Shown one piece after another: positions 11,940 to 25,560 of a stretch of DNA of 64,000 nucleotides. The position numbers were made by a program, and so were the translations under genes. Every line of letters starts with the position of its first letter. Within the stretch, counting starts at the first letter, position 1. This DNA is from Hydractinia symbiolongicarpus (Eukaryota > Cnidaria > Hydrozoa > Anthoathecata > Hydractiniidae): positions 3,598,001 to 3,662,000 of the forward strand of contig NC_079880.1 of the NCBI RefSeq assembly GCF_029227915.1, read 5' to 3'. Under the pieces are notes generated by a model that worked only from the letters and a program-made list of their open reading frames with translations, was not told the DNA's origin and ran no database searches.

Positions 11940-13753
11940 GCCGGCAAACGAAAACCTGCGATTTGCCGTAAATCCCAGACTCGGCCCGTATAGTCAAAAG
12001 TATACAAAGAAAGTACCCGGGGTGTAAACTCATTTCCCGAACGATTTTTTAAATTATTATTTCACCACTAAAGCCTATGAGACTTGTAGTTTTTAAAAAT
12101 GTTTTCATTTTTAATGAGACGCTGAATAAAAGAAGTTTAATTGCCGGCAAACGAAAACCCGCGACTTCCCGTAAATCCCGGACTCGGCCCGTATAGTCAA
12201 AAGTATACAAAGAAAGTACCCAGGGAGTAAACTCATTTCCCGAACGATTTTTTAAATTAATTTTCACCACTAAAACGCATGAGACTTGTAGTTTTCAGAA
12301 ATGTTTTCATTTTTGATGAGACGCTTAATGAAAGTTGTTTAATCGCCGGCAAACGAAAACCCACGATTTCCCGTAAATCCCGGGCTTGGCCCGTATAGTC
12401 GAATGTATACAAAAAAGTACCCTGTGAGTAAACTCATTTCCCGAACGAATTTTTAAATTATTTTTTCACCACTAAAACGCATGAGACTTGTAGTTTTCAG
12501 AAATGTTTTCATTTTTGATGAGACGCTTAATAAAAGTGATTTAATCGCCGGCAAACGAAAACCCGCGATTTCCCGTAAATCCCGGGCTTGGCCCGTATAG
12601 TCGAATGTATACAAAGAAAGTACCCTGTGAGTAAACTCATTTCCAAAACGATTTTTTAAATTATCTTTTCACCACTAAAACGCTTGAGACTTGTAGTTTT
12701 CAAAAATGTTTTCATTTTTGATGAGACGCTGAATAAAAGAAGTTTAATCGCCGGCAAACGAAAACCTGCGATTTGCCGTAAATCCCGGACTCGGCCCGTA
12801 TAGTCAAAAGTATACAAAGAAAGTACCCGGGGTGTAAACTCATTTCTTGAACGATTTTTTAAATTATTATTTCACCCCTAAAGCCTATGAGACTTGTAGT
12901 TTTTAAAAATGTTTTCATTTTTAATGAGACGCTGAATAAAAGAGGTTTAATCGCCGGCAAACGAAAACCTGCGATTTGCCGTAAATCCCGGACTCGGCCC
13001 GTATAGTCAAAAGTATACAAAGAAGGTACCCGGGGTGTAAACTCATTTCCCGAACGATTTTTTAAATTATTATTTCACCACTAAAGCCTATGAGACTTGT
13101 AGTTTTTAAAAATGATTTCATTTTTAATGAGACGCTGAATAAAAGAAGTTTAATTGCCGGCAAACGAAAACCCGCGACTTCCCGTAAATCCCGGACTCGG
13201 CCCGTATAGTCAAAAGTATACAAAGAAAGTACCCAGGGAGTAAACTCATTTCCCGAACGATTTTTTAAATTAATTTTCACCACTAAAACGCATGAGACTT
13301 GTAGTTTTCAGAAATGTTTTCATTTTTGATGAGACGCTTAATGAAAGTTGTTTAATCGCCGGCAAACGAAAACCCGCGATTTCCCGTAAATCCCGGGCTT
13401 GGCCCGTATAGTCGAATGTATACAAAGAAAGTACCCTGTGAGTAAACTCATTTCCCGAACGAATTTTTAAATTATTTTTTCACCACTAAAACGCATGAGA
13501 CTTGTAGTTTTCAGAAATGTTTTCATTTTTGATGAGACGGTTAATAAAAGTGATTTAATCGCCGGCAAACGAAAACCCGCGATTTCCCGTAAATCCCGGG
13601 CTTGGCCCGTATAGTCGAATGTATACAAAGAAAGTACCCTGTGAGTAAACTCATTTCCAAAACGATTTTTTAAATTATCTTTTCACCACTAAAACGCTTG
13701 AGACTTGTAGTTTTCAAAAATGTTTTCATTTTTGATGAGACGCTGAATAAAAG
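11940..13753. repeat. Five-monomer duplication, offset 1,013 bp
   Basis: The stretch about 11,940-12,740 recurs at about 12,953-13,753, with matching a monomers (12,000 and 13,013, both with the private agcctatgag state) followed by b, c and d. Between the copies an extra a-like monomer with private changes (ttcttgaacg, caccccta) separates d from the next a. One copy has a short gtatacaaaaaagtac near 12,410. Confidence 0.65.
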
Positions 13754-13899
13754 AAGTTTAATTGCCGGCAAACGAAAACCCGCCATTTCCCGTAAACCCC
13801 GGACTCGGCCCGCATAGTAAAAAGTATACAAAGAAAGTACCCAGGGAGTAAACTCATTTCCCGAACGATTTTTTAAATTATTTTTTTACCACTAAATCG

Positions 13900-16330
13900 C
13901 ATGAGACTTGTAGTTTTCAAAAATGTTTTCATTTTTGATGAGACGCTGAATAAAAGAAGTTTAATCGCCGGCAAACGAAAACCTGCGATTTCCCGTAAAT
14001 CCCGGACTCATCCCGTATAGTCAAAAGTATACAAAGAAAGTACCCAGGCTGTAAACTCATTTCCCGAACGATTTTTTAAATTATTATTTCACCACTAAAG
14101 CCCATGAGACTTGTAGTATTTAAAAATATTTTCATTTTTGATGAGACGCTGAATAAAAGAAGTTTAATCGCCGGCAAACGAAAACCTGCGATTTCCCGTA
14201 AATCCCGGACTCGGCCCGTATAGTCAAAAGTATACAAAGAAAGTACCCAGGGTGTAAACTCATATCCCGAACAATTTTTTAATTATTATTTCACCACTAA
14301 AGCCCATGAGACCTGTAGTATATAAAAATATTTTCATTTTTGATGAGACGCTGAATAAAAGAAGTTTAATCGCCGGCAAACGAAAACCCGCGACTTTCCG
14401 TAAATCCCGGACTCGGCCCGTATAGTCAAAAGTATACAAAGAAAGTACCCAGGGAGTAAACTCATTTCCCGAACGATTTTTTAAATTAATTTTCACCACT
14501 AAAACGCATGAGACTAGTAGTTTTCAGAAATGTTTTCATTTTTGATAAGACGCTTGATGAAAGTTGTTTAATCGCCGGCAAACGAAAACCCGCGATTTCC
14601 CGTAAATCCCGGGCTTGGCCCGTATAGTCGAATGTATACAAAGAAAGTACCCTGTGAGTAAACTCATTTCCCGAACGAATTTTTAAATTATTTTTTCACC
14701 ACTAAAACGCATGAGACTTGTAGTTTTCAAAAATGTTTTCATTTTTGATGAGACGCTGAATAAAAGAAGTTTAATCGCCGGCAAACGAAAACCTGCGATT
14801 TGCCGTAAATCCCGGACTCGGCCCGTATAGTCAAAAGTATACAAAGAAAGTATTCGGGGTGTAAACTCATTTCCCGAACGATTTTTTAAATTATTATTTC
14901 ACCACTAAAGCCCATGAGACTTTTTCTTTTTAAAAATGTTTTCATTTTTAATGAGACGCTGAATAAAAGAAGTTTAATTGCCGGCAAACGAAAACCCGCG
15001 ACTTCCCGTAAATCCCGGACTCGGCCCGTATAGTCAAAAGTATACAAAGAAAGTACCCAGGGAGTAAACTCATTTCCCGAACGATTTTTTAAATTAATTT
15101 TCACCACTAAAACGCATGAGACTTGTAGTTTTCAAAAATGTTTTCATTTTTGATGAGACGCTGAATAAAAGAAGTTTAATCGCCGGCAAACGAAAACCTG
15201 CGATTTCCCGTAAATCCCGGACTCATCCCGTATAGTCAAAAGTATACAAAGAAAGTACCCAGGCTGTAAACTCATTTCCCGAACGATTTTTTAAATTATT
15301 ATTTCACCACTAAAGCCCATGAGACTTGTAGTATTTAAAAATATTTTCATTTTTGATGAGACGCTGAATAAAAGAAGTTTAATCGCCGGCAAACGAAAAC
15401 CTGCGATTTCCCGTAAATCCCGGACTCGGCCCGTATAGTCAAAAGTATACAAAGAAAGTACCCAGGGTGTAAACTCATATCCCGAACAATTTTTTAATTA
15501 TTATTTCACCACTAAAGCCCATGAGACCTGTAGTATATAAAAATATTTTCATTTTTGATGAGACGCTGAATAAAAGAAGTTTAATCGCCGGCAAACGAAA
15601 ACCCGCGACTTTCCGTAAATCCCGGACTCGGCCCGTATAGTCAAAAGTATACAAAGAAAGTACCCAGGGAGTAAACTCATTTCCCGAACGATTTTTTAAA
15701 TTAATTTTCACCACTAAAACGCATGAGACTAGTAGTTTTCAGAAATGTTTTCATTTTTGATAAGACGCTTGATGAAAGTTGTTTAATCGCCGGCAAACGC
15801 AAACCCGCGATTTCCCGTAAATCCCGGGCTTGGCCCGTATAGTCGAATGTATACAAAGAAAGTACCCTGTGAGTAAACTCATTTCCCGAACGAATTTTTA
15901 AATTATTTTTTCACCACTAAAACGCATGAGACTTGTAGTTTTCAAAAATGTTTTCATTTTTGATGAGACGCTGAATAAAAGAAGTTTAATCGCCGGCAAA
16001 CGAAAACCTGCGATTTGCCGTAAATCCCGGACTCGGCCCGTATAGTCAAAAGTATACAAAGAAAGTACCCGGGGTGTAAACTCATTTCCCGAACGATTTT
16101 TTAAATTATTATTTCACCACTAAAGCCCATGAGACTTTTTCTTTTTAAAAATGTTTTCATTTTTAATGAGACGCTGAATAAAAGAAGTTTAATTGCCGGC
16201 AAACGAAAACCCGCGACTTCCCGTAAATCCCGGACTCGGCCCGTATAGTCAAAAGTATACAAAGAAAGTACCCAGGGAGTAAACTCATTTCCCGAACGAT
16301 TTTTTAAATTAATTTTCACCACTAAAACGC
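13900..16330. repeat. Six-monomer tandem duplication, offset 1,215 bp
   Basis: Copy 1 is about 13,900-15,114 and copy 2 about 15,115-16,330. The private variant actcatcccg sits at 14,006 and 15,221. Catatcccgaacaattttttaatta and the longer 79-codon minus-strand frame at 14,260 recur at 15,475. Only a few single-base differences are visible, for example tattcgggg against tacccgggg near 14,850/16,067 and aacgaaaac against aacgcaaac near 14,584/15,799. The break lies within cgcatgagacttgtagtttt, where monomer e in front of copy 1 has aaatcgcatg and the join has aaaacgcatg. Confidence 0.9.
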
Positions 16331-18079
16331 ATGAGACTTGTAGTTTTCAGAAATGTTTTCATTTTTGATGAGACGCCTAATAAAAGTTGTTTAATCGCCG
16401 GCAAACGAAAACCCACGATTTCCCGTAAATCCCGGGCTTGGCCCGTATATTCGAATGTATACAAAGAAAGTACCCTGTGAGTAAACTCATTTCCCGAACG
16501 AATTTTTAAATTATTTTTTCACCACTAAAACGCATGAGACTTGTAGTTTTCAGAAATGTTTTCATTTTTGATGAGACGCTTTATAAAAGTGGTTTAATCG
16601 CCGGCAAACGAAAACCCGTGATTTCCCGTAAATCCTGGGCTTGGCCCGTATAGTCGAATGTATACAAAGAAAGTACCCTGTGAGTAAACTCATTTCCAAA
16701 ACGATTTTTTAAATTATCTTTTCACCACTAAAACGCTTGAGACTTGTAGTTTTCAAAAATGTTTTCATTTTTAATGAGACGCTGAATAAAAGAAGTTTAA
16801 TTGCCGGCAAACGAAAACCCGCCATTTCCCGTAAACCCCGGACTCGGCCCGCATAGTCAAAAGTATACAAAGAAAGTACCCAGAGAGTAAACTCATTTCC
16901 CGAACGATTTTTTAAATTATTTTTTCACCACTAAATCGCATGAGACATGTAGTTTTCAAAAATGTTTTCATTTTTGATGAGACGCTGAATAAAAGAAGTT
17001 TAATCGCCGGCAAACGAAAACCTGCGATTTCCCGTAAATCCCGGGCTCGGCCCGTATAGTCAAAAGTATACAAAGAAAGTACCCTGTGAGTAAACTCATT
17101 TCCCGAACGAACTTTTAAATTATTTTTTCACCACTAAAACGCATGAGACTTGTAGTTTTCAAAAATGTTTTCATTTTTGATGAGACGCTGAATAAAAGAA
17201 GTTTAATCGCCAGCAAACGAAAACCTGCGATTTGCCGTAAATCCCGGACTCGGCCCGTATAGTCAAAAGTATACAAAGAAAGTACCCGGGGTGTAAACTC
17301 ATTTCCCGAACGATTTTTTAAATTATTATTTCACCACTAAAGCCCATGAGACTTTTAGTTTTTAAAAATGTTTTCATTTTTAATGAGACGCTGAATAAAA
17401 GAAGTTTAATTGCCGGCAAACGAAAACCCGCGACTTCCCGTAAATCCCGGACTCGGCCCGTATAGTCAAAAGTATACAAAGAAAGTACCCATGGAGTAAA
17501 CGCATTTCCCGAACGATTTTTTAAATTAATTTTCACCACTAAAACGCATGAGACTTGTAGTTTTCAGAAATGTTTTCATTTTTGATGAGACGCTTAATGA
17601 AAGTTGTTTAATCGCCGGCAAACGAAAACCCACGATTTCCCGTAAATCCCGGGCTTGACCCGTATAGTCGAATGTATACAAAGAAAGTACCCTGTGAGTA
17701 AACTCATTTCCAAAACGATTTTTTAAATTATCTTTTCACCACTAAAACGCTGGAGACCTGTAGTTTTCAAAAATTTTTTCATTTTTGATGAGACGCTGAA
17801 TAAAATAAGTTTAATTGCCGGCAAACGAAAACCCGGCATTTCCCGTAAACCCCGGACTCGGCCCGCATAGTCAAAAGTATACAAAGAAAGTACCCAGGGA
17901 GTAAACTCATTTCCCGAACGATTTTTTAAATTATTTTTTCACCACTAAATCGCATGAGACTTGTAGTTTTCAAAAATGTTTTCATTTTTGATGAGACGCT
18001 GAATAAAAGAAGTTTAATCGCCGGCAAACGAAAACCTGCGATTTCCCGTAAATCCCGGACTCGGCCCGTATAGTCAAAA

Positions 18080-18282
18080 GTATACAAAGAAAGTACCCAG
18101 GCTGTAAACTCATTTCCCGAACGATTTTTTAAATTATTATTTCACCACTAAAGCCCATGAGACTTGTAGTATTTAAAAATATTTTCATTTTTGATGAGAC
18201 GCTGAATAAAAGAAGTTTAATCGCCGGCAAACGAAAACCTGCGATTTCCCGTAAATCCCGGACTCGGCCCGTATAGTCAAAA
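18080..18282. repeat. Monomer type g (reference copy)
   Basis: It is 203 bp, with cccaggctg or cccagggtg, ttattatttc, ctaaagccc, gtagtatttaaaaatatttt, ctgaataaaagaag and cctgcgatttcccg. It contains the 10-bp perfect palindrome aaaatatttt. It follows monomer e in zone 2, and runs of g are common at 31.9-34.4 kb, 37.8-40 kb and 49-52.6 kb. I used it for the consensus numbering. Confidence 0.8.
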
Positions 18283-18485
18283 GTATACAAAGAAAGTACC
18301 CAGGGTGTAAACTCATTTCCCGAACGATTTTTTAAATTATTATTTCACCACTAAAGCCCATGAGACCTGTAGTATATAAAAATATTTTCATTTTTGATGA
18401 GACGCTGAATAAAAGAAGTTTAATCGCCGGCAAACGAAAACCCGCCATTTCCCGTAAACCCCGGACTCGGCCCGCATAGTCAAAA
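18283..18485. repeat. Monomer type h, TATA-like variant (reference copy)
   Basis: It resembles g but reads gagacctgtagtatataaaa, creating a TATA-box-like tatataaaaata. Monomers with this state occur near 134, 14,318, 15,533, 18,373, 19,996, 23,847, 29,208, 30,628, 35,338, 36,555, 42,438, 43,653, 47,909 and 48,112. It commonly comes after g and before an a, d or c type monomer. Any promoter activity is untested inference. Confidence 0.75.
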
Positions 18486-21400
18486 GTATACAAAGAAAGT
18501 ACCCAGAGAGTAAACTCATTTCCCGAACGATTTTTTAAATTATTTTTTCACCACTAAATCGCATGAGACATGTAGTTTTCAAAAATGTTTTCATTTTTGA
18601 TGAGACGCTGAATAAAAGAAGTTTAATCGCCGGCAAACGAAAACCTGCGATTTCCCGTAAATCCCGGGCTCGGCCCGTATAGTCAAAAGTATACAAAGAA
18701 AGTACCCTGTGAGTAAACTCATTTCCCGAACGAACTTTTAAATTATTTTTTCACCACTAAAACGCATGAGACTTGTAGTTTTCAAAAATGTTTTCATTTT
18801 TGATGAGACGCTGAATAAAAGAAGTTTAATCGCCAGCAAACGAAAACCTGCGATTTGCCGTAAATCCCGGACTCGGCCCGTATAGTCAAAAGTATACAAA
18901 GAAAGTACCCGGGGTGTAAACTCATTTCCCGAACGATTTTTTAAATTATTATTTCACCACTAAAGCCCATGAGACTTTTAGTTTTTAAAAATGTTTTCAT
19001 TTTTAATGAGACGCTGAATAAAAGAAGTTTAATTGCCGGCAAACGAAAACCCGCGACTTCCCGTAAATCCCGGACTCGGCCCGTATAGTCAAAAGTATAC
19101 AAAGAAAGTACCCATGGAGTAAACGCATTTCCCGAACGATTTTTTAAATTAATTTTCACCACTAAAACGCATGAGACTTGTAGTTTTCAGAAATGTTTTC
19201 ATTTTTGATGAGACGCTTAATGAAAGTTGTTTAATCGCCGGCAAACGAAAACCCACGATTTCCCGTAAATCCCGGGCTTGACCCGTATAGTCGAATGTAT
19301 ACAAAGAAAGTACCCTGTGAGTAAACTCATTTCCAAAACGATTTTTTAAATTATCTTTTCACCACTAAAACGCTGGAGACCTGTAGTTTTCAAAAATTTT
19401 TTCATTTTTGATGAGACGCTGAATAAAATAAGTTTAATTGCCGGCAAACGAAAACCCGGCATTTCCCGTAAACCCCGGACTCGGCCCGCATAGTCAAAAG
19501 TATACAAAGAAAGTACCCAGGGAGTAAACTCATTTCCCGAACGATTTTTTAAATTATTTTTTCACCACTAAATCGCATGAGACTTGTAGTTTTCAAAAAT
19601 GTTTTCATTTTTGATGAGACGCTGAATAAAAGAAGTTTAATCGCCGGCAAACGAAAACCTGCGATTTCCCGTAAATCCCGGACTCGGCCCGTATAGTCAA
19701 AAGTATACAAAGAAAGTACCCAGGCTGTAAACTCATTTCCCGAACGATTTTTTAAATTATTATTTCACCACTAAAGCCCATGAGACTTGTAGTATTTAAA
19801 AATATTTTCATTTTTGATGAGACGCTGAATAAAAGAAGTTTAATCGCCGGCAAACGAAAACCTGCGATTTCCCGTAAATCCCGGACTCGGCCCGTATAGT
19901 CAAAAGTATACAAAGAAAGTACCCAGGGTGTAAACTCATTTCCCGAACGATTTTTTAAATTATTATTTCACCACTAAAGCCCATGAGACCTGTAGTATAT
20001 AAAAATATTTTCATTTTTGATGAGACGCTGAATAAAAGAAGTTTAATCGCCGGCAAACGAAACCCCGCGACTTTCCGTAAATCCCGGACTCGGCCCGTAT
20101 AGTCAAAAGTATACAAAGAAGGTACCCAGGGAGTAAACTCATTTCCCGAACGATTTTTTAAATTAATTTTAACCACTAAAACGCATGAGACTAGTAGTTT
20201 TTAGAAATGTTTTCATTTTTGATAAGACGCTTAATGAAAGTTGTTTAATCGCCGGCAAACGAAAACCCGCGATTTCCCGTAAATCCCGGGCTTGACCCGT
20301 ATAGTCGAATGTATACAAAGAAAGTACCCTGTGAGTAAACTCATTTCCCGAACGAATTTTTAAATTATTTTTTCACCACTAAAACGCATGAGACTTGTAG
20401 TTTTCAAAAATGTTTTCATTTTTGATGAGACGCTGAATAAAAGAAGTTTAATCGCCGGCAAACGAAAACCTGCGATTTGCCGTAAATCCCGGACTCGGCC
20501 CGTATAGTCAAAAGTATACAAAGAAAGTACCCGGGGTGTAAACTCATTTCCCGAACGATTTTTTAAATTATTATTTCACCACTAAAGCCCATGAGACTTT
20601 TAGTTTTTAAAAATGTTTTTATTTTTAATGAGACGCTTAATGAAAGAGGTTTAATCGCCGGCAAACGAAAACCCGAGATTTCCCGTAAATCCCGGGCTTG
20701 GCCCGTATAGTCAAAAGTATACAAAGATAATACCCAGGGAGTAAACTCATTTCCCGAACGATTTTTTAAATTATTATTTCACCACTAAAGCCCATGAGAC
20801 TTGTAGTTTTTAAAAATGTTTTCATTTTTGATGAGACGCTGAATAAAAGAAGTTTAATCGCCGGCAAACGAAACCCTGCGATTTCCCGTAAATCCCGGAC
20901 TCGGCCCGTATAGTCAAAAGTATACAAAGAAAGTACCCAGGGTGTAAACTCATTTCCCGAACGATTTTTTAAATTATTATTTCACCACTAAAGCCCATGA
21001 GACTTGTAGTATTTAAAAATATTTTCATTTTTGATGAGACGCTGAATAAAAGAAGTTTAATCGCCGGCAAACGAAAACCCGCGACTTCCCGTAAATCCCG
21101 GACTCGGCCTGTATAGTCAAAAGTATACAAAGAAAGAACCCAGGGAGTAAACTCATTTCCCGAACGATTTTTTAAATTTTTTTCACCACTAAAACGCATG
21201 AGACTTGTAGTTTTTAAAAATGTTTTCATTTTTGATGAGACGCTGAATAAAAGAATTTTAATTGCCGGCAAACCAGAACCTGCGTCTTCCCGTAAATCCC
21301 GGACTCGGCCCGTATAGTCAAAAGTATACAAAGAAAGTACCCAGGGAGTAAACTCATTTTCCGAACGATTTTTTAAATTTTTTTTTCACCACTAAAACGC

Positions 21401-23039
21401 ATGAGACTTGTAGTTTTCAGAAATGTTTTCATTTTTGATGAGACGCTTAATGAAAGTTGTTTAATTGCCGGCAAACGAAAACCCGCGATTTCCCGTAAAT
21501 CCCGGGCTTGGCCCGTATAGTCGAATGTATACAAAGAAAGTACCCTGTGAGTAAACTCATTTCCAGAACGATTTTTTAATTTATTTTTTCAACACTAAAA
21601 CGCATGAGACTTGTAGTTTTCAAAAATGTTTTCATTTTTGATGAGACGCTTAATGAAAGAGGTTTAATCGCCGGCAAACAAAAACCCGAGATTTCCCGTA
21701 AATCCTGGGCTTGGCCCGTATAGTCAAAAGTATACAAAGATAGTACCCAGGGAGTAAACTCATTTCCCGAACGATTTTTTAAATTATTATTTCACCACTA
21801 AAGCCCATGAGACTTGTAGTTTTTAAAAATGTTTTCATTTTTGATGAGACGCTGAATAAAAGAAGTTTAATTGCCGGCAAACGAAAACCCGCGACTTCCC
21901 GTAAATCCCGGACTCGGCCCGTATAGTCATAAGTATACAAAGAAAGTACCCAGGGAGTAAACTCATTTCCCGAACGATTTTTTAAATTAATTTTCACCAC
22001 TAAAACGCATGAGACTTGTAGTTTTCAGAAATGTTTTCATTTTTGATGAGACGCTTAATGAAAGTTGTTTAATCGCCGGCAAACGAAAACCGCGATTTCC
22101 CGTAAATCCCGGGCTTGGCCCGTATAGTCGAATGTATACAAAGAAAGTGCCCTGTGAGTAAACTCATTTCCCGAATGAATTTTTAAATTATTTTTTCACC
22201 ACTAAAACGCATGAGACTTGTAGTTTTCAGAAATGTTTTCATTTTTGATGAGACGCTTAATAAAAGTGGTTTAATCGCCGGCAAACGAAAACCCGCGATT
22301 TCCCGTAAATCCCGGGCTTGGCCCGTATAGTCCAATGTATACAAAGAAAGTACCCTGTGAGTAAACTCATTTCCGAAACGATTTTTTCAATTATCTTTTC
22401 ACCACTAAAACGCATGGGACTTGCAGTTTTCAAAAATGTTTTCATTTTTGATGAGACGCTTAATAAAAGAGGTTTAATCGCCGGCAAACGAAATCCCGCG
22501 ATTTCCCGTAAATCCCGGGCTTGGCCCGTATAGTCGAATGTATACAAAGAAAGTACCCAGAGAGTAAACTCATTTCACGAACGATTTTTTAAATTTTTTT
22601 TTCACCACTAAAACGCATGAGACTTGTAGTTTTCAAAAATGTTTTCATTTTTGATGAGACGCTTAATGAAAGAGGTTTAATCGCCGGCAAACGAAAACCC
22701 GCGATTTCCCGTAAATCCCGGCCTTGGCCCGTATAGTCGAATGTATACAAAGAAAGTACCCTGTGAGTAAACTCATTTCCAGAACGATTTTTTAATTTAT
22801 TTTTTCAACACTAAAACGCATGAGACTTGTAGTTTTCAAAAATGTTTTCATTTTTGATGAGACGCTGAATAAAAGAAGTTTAATCGCCGGCAAACGAAAA
22901 CCTGCGATTTCCCGTAAATCCCGAGTCGGCCCGTATAGTCAAAAGTATACAAAGAAAGTACCCAGGGTGTAAACTCCTTTCCCGAACGATTTTTTAAATT
23001 ATTATTTCACCACTAAAGCCCATGAGACTTGTAGTATTG

Positions 23040-23851
23040 AAAAATATTTTCATTTTTGATGAGACGCTGAATAAAAGAAGTTTAATCGCCGGCAAACGAA
23101 AACCCGCGACTTCCCGTAAATCCCGGACTCAGCCCGTATAGTCAAAAGTATACAAAGAAAGTACCCAGGGAGTAAACTCATTTCCCGAACGATTATTTAA
23201 ATTATTTTTTCACCACTAAAACGCATGAGCCTTGTAGTTATCAAAAATGTTTTCATTTTTGATGAGACGCTGAATAAAAGAAGTTTAAACGCCGGCAAAC
23301 GAAAACCTGCGATTTCCCGTAAATCCCGGACTCGGCCCGTATAGTCAAAAGTATACAAAGAAAGTACCCAGGGTGTAAACTCATTTCCCGAACGATTTTT
23401 TAAATTATTATTTCACCACTAAAGCCCATGAGACCTGTAGTATTGAAAAATATTTTCATTTTTGATGAGACGCTGAATAAAAGAAGTTTAATCGCCGGCA
23501 AACGAAAACCCGCGAATTCCCGTAAATCCCGGACTCAGCCCGTATAGTCAAAAGTATACAAAGAAAGTACCCAGGGAGTAAACTCATTTCCCGAACGATT
23601 ATTTAAATTATTTTTTCACCACTAAAACGCATGAGCCTTGTAGTTATCAAAAATGTTTTCATTTTTGATGAGACGCTGAATAAAAGAAGTTTAAACGCCG
23701 GCAAACGAAAACCTGCGATTTCCCGTAAATCCCGGACTCGGCCCGTATAGTCAAAAGTATACAAAGAAAGTACCCAGGGTGTAAACTCATTTCCCGAACG
23801 ATTTTTTAAATTATTATTTCACCACTAAAGCCCATGAGACCTGTAGTATAT
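23040..23851. repeat. Two-monomer tandem duplication, offset 406 bp
   Basis: The pair of monomers with gtattgaaaaatatt and gagccttgtagttatc is present twice: gagccttg occurs at 23,227 and 23,633. The related blocks at 28.8-29.2 kb, 30.2-30.6 kb and 47.5-47.9 kb have only one pair, so this doubling is private to this place. It accounts for the 406-bp change of offset between this region and both of its long-range copies. Confidence 0.85.
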
Positions 23852-25560
23852 AAAAATATTTTCATTTTTGATGAGACGCTGAATAAAAGAAGTTTAATCG
23901 CAGGCAAACGAAACCCCGCGACTTTCCGTAAATCCCGGACTCGGCCCGTATAGTCAAAAGTATACAAAGAAAGTACCCAGGGTGTAAACTCATTTCCCGA
24001 ACGAATTTTTAAATTATTTTTTCACCACTAAAACGCATGAGACTTGTAGTTTTCAAAAATGTTTTCATTTTTGATGAGACGCTGAATAAAAGAAGTTTAA
24101 TCGCCGGCAAACGAAAACCTGCGATTTGCCGTAAATCCCGGACTCGGCCCGTATAGTCAAAAGTATACAAAGAAAGTACCCGGGGTGTAAACTCATTTCC
24201 CGAACGATTTTTTAAATTATTATTTCACCACTAAAGCCCATGAGACTTTTAGTTTTTAAAAATGTTTTTATTTTTAATGAGACGCTGAATAAAAGAAGTT
24301 TAAGTGCCGGCAAACGAAAACCCGCGACTTCCCGTAAATCCCGGACTCGGCCCGTATAGTCAAAAGTATACAAAGAAAGTACCCAGGGAGTAAACTCATT
24401 TCCCGAACGATTTTTTAAATTAATTTTCACCACTAAAACGCATGAGACTTGTTATTTTCAGAAATATTTCCATTTTTGATGAGACGCTTAATGAAAGTTG
24501 TTTAATCGCCGGCAAACGAAAACCCACGATTTCCCGTAAATCCCGGGATTGGCCCGTATAGTCGAATGTATACAAAGAAAGTACCCTGTGAGTAAACTCA
24601 TTTCCCGAACGAATTTTTAAATTATTTTTTCACCACTAAAACGCATGAGACTTGTAGTTTTCAGAAATGTTTTCATTTTTGATGAGACGCTTAATAAAAG
24701 TGGTTTAATCGCCGGCAAACGAAAACCCGCGATTTCCCGTAAATCCCGGGCTTGGCCCGTATAGTCGAATGTATACAAACAAAGTACCCTGTGAGTAAAC
24801 TCATTTCCAAAACGATTTTTTAAATTATCTTTTCACCACTAAAACGCTTGAGACTTGTAGTTTTCAAAAATGTTTTCATTTTTGATGAGACGCTGAATAA
24901 AAGAAGTTTAATTGCCGGCAAACGAAAACCCGCCATTTCCCGTAAACCCCGGACTCGGCCCGCATAGTCAAAAGTATACAAAGAAAGTACCCAGGGAGTA
25001 AACTCATTTCCCGAACGATTTTTTAAATTATTTTTTCACCACTAAATCGCATGAGACTTGTAGTTTTCAAAAATGTTTTCATTTTTGATGAGACGCTGAA
25101 TAAAAGAAGTTTAATCGCCGGCAAACGAAAACCTGCGATTTCCCGTAAATCCCGGACTCGGCCCGTATAGTCAAAAGTATACAAAGAAAGTACCCAGGGT
25201 GTAAACTCATTTCCCGAACGATTTTTTAAATTATTATTTCACCACTAAAGCCCATGAGACTTGTAGTATTTAAAAATATTTTCATTTTTGATGAGACGCT
25301 GAATAAAAGAAGTTTAATCGCCGGCAAACGAAAACCTGCGATTTCCCGTAAATCCCGGACTCGGCCCGTATAGTCAAAAGTATACAAAGAAAGTACCCAG
25401 GGTGTAAACTCATTTCCCGAACGATTTTTTAAATTATTATTTCACCACTAAAGCCCATGAGACTTGTAGTATTTAAAAATATTTTCATTTTTGATGAGAC
25501 GCTGAATAAAAGAAGTTTAATCGCCGGCAAACGAAAACCTGCGACTTCCCGTAAATCCCG

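Larger units (their letters stand above)
16804..20049. repeat. Eight-monomer tandem duplication, offset 1,623 bp, near-identical
   Basis: Copy 1 is about 16,804-18,426 and copy 2 about 18,427-20,049. Every private variant I checked matches at 1,623 bp: cccagagag (16,881 and 18,504), agacatgtag, ccgggctcgg, cgaacttttaaa, cgccagcaaac, cccatggagtaaacgc, cgctggagacctg and cccggcattt. I found no difference by eye inside the copies. The join is within gccggcaaacgaaaaccc, where the left flank of copy 1 has aattgccgg and that of copy 2 has aatcgccgg. It is among the youngest events in the window by appearance. Confidence 0.92.
7600..20600. repeat. Array zone 2: six-monomer HOR (a-f) domain
   Basis: Monomer a (cccggggtg near position 17, ttattatttc, then attttt-aatgagacg) recurs at about 8,553, 9,770, 10,784, 12,000, 13,013, 14,838, 16,053, 17,270, 18,893 and 20,507. 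The spacings are roughly 1,217, 1,014, 1,216, 1,013, 1,825, 1,215, 1,217, 1,623 and 1,614 bp, which are whole numbers of monomers with six the commonest. The order a-b-c-d-e-f is kept, with d, e or f dropped or g and h inserted in the longer and shorter intervals. A monomer order shared across many units defines a higher-order repeat in the sense used for primate alpha satellite. Confidence 0.85.
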
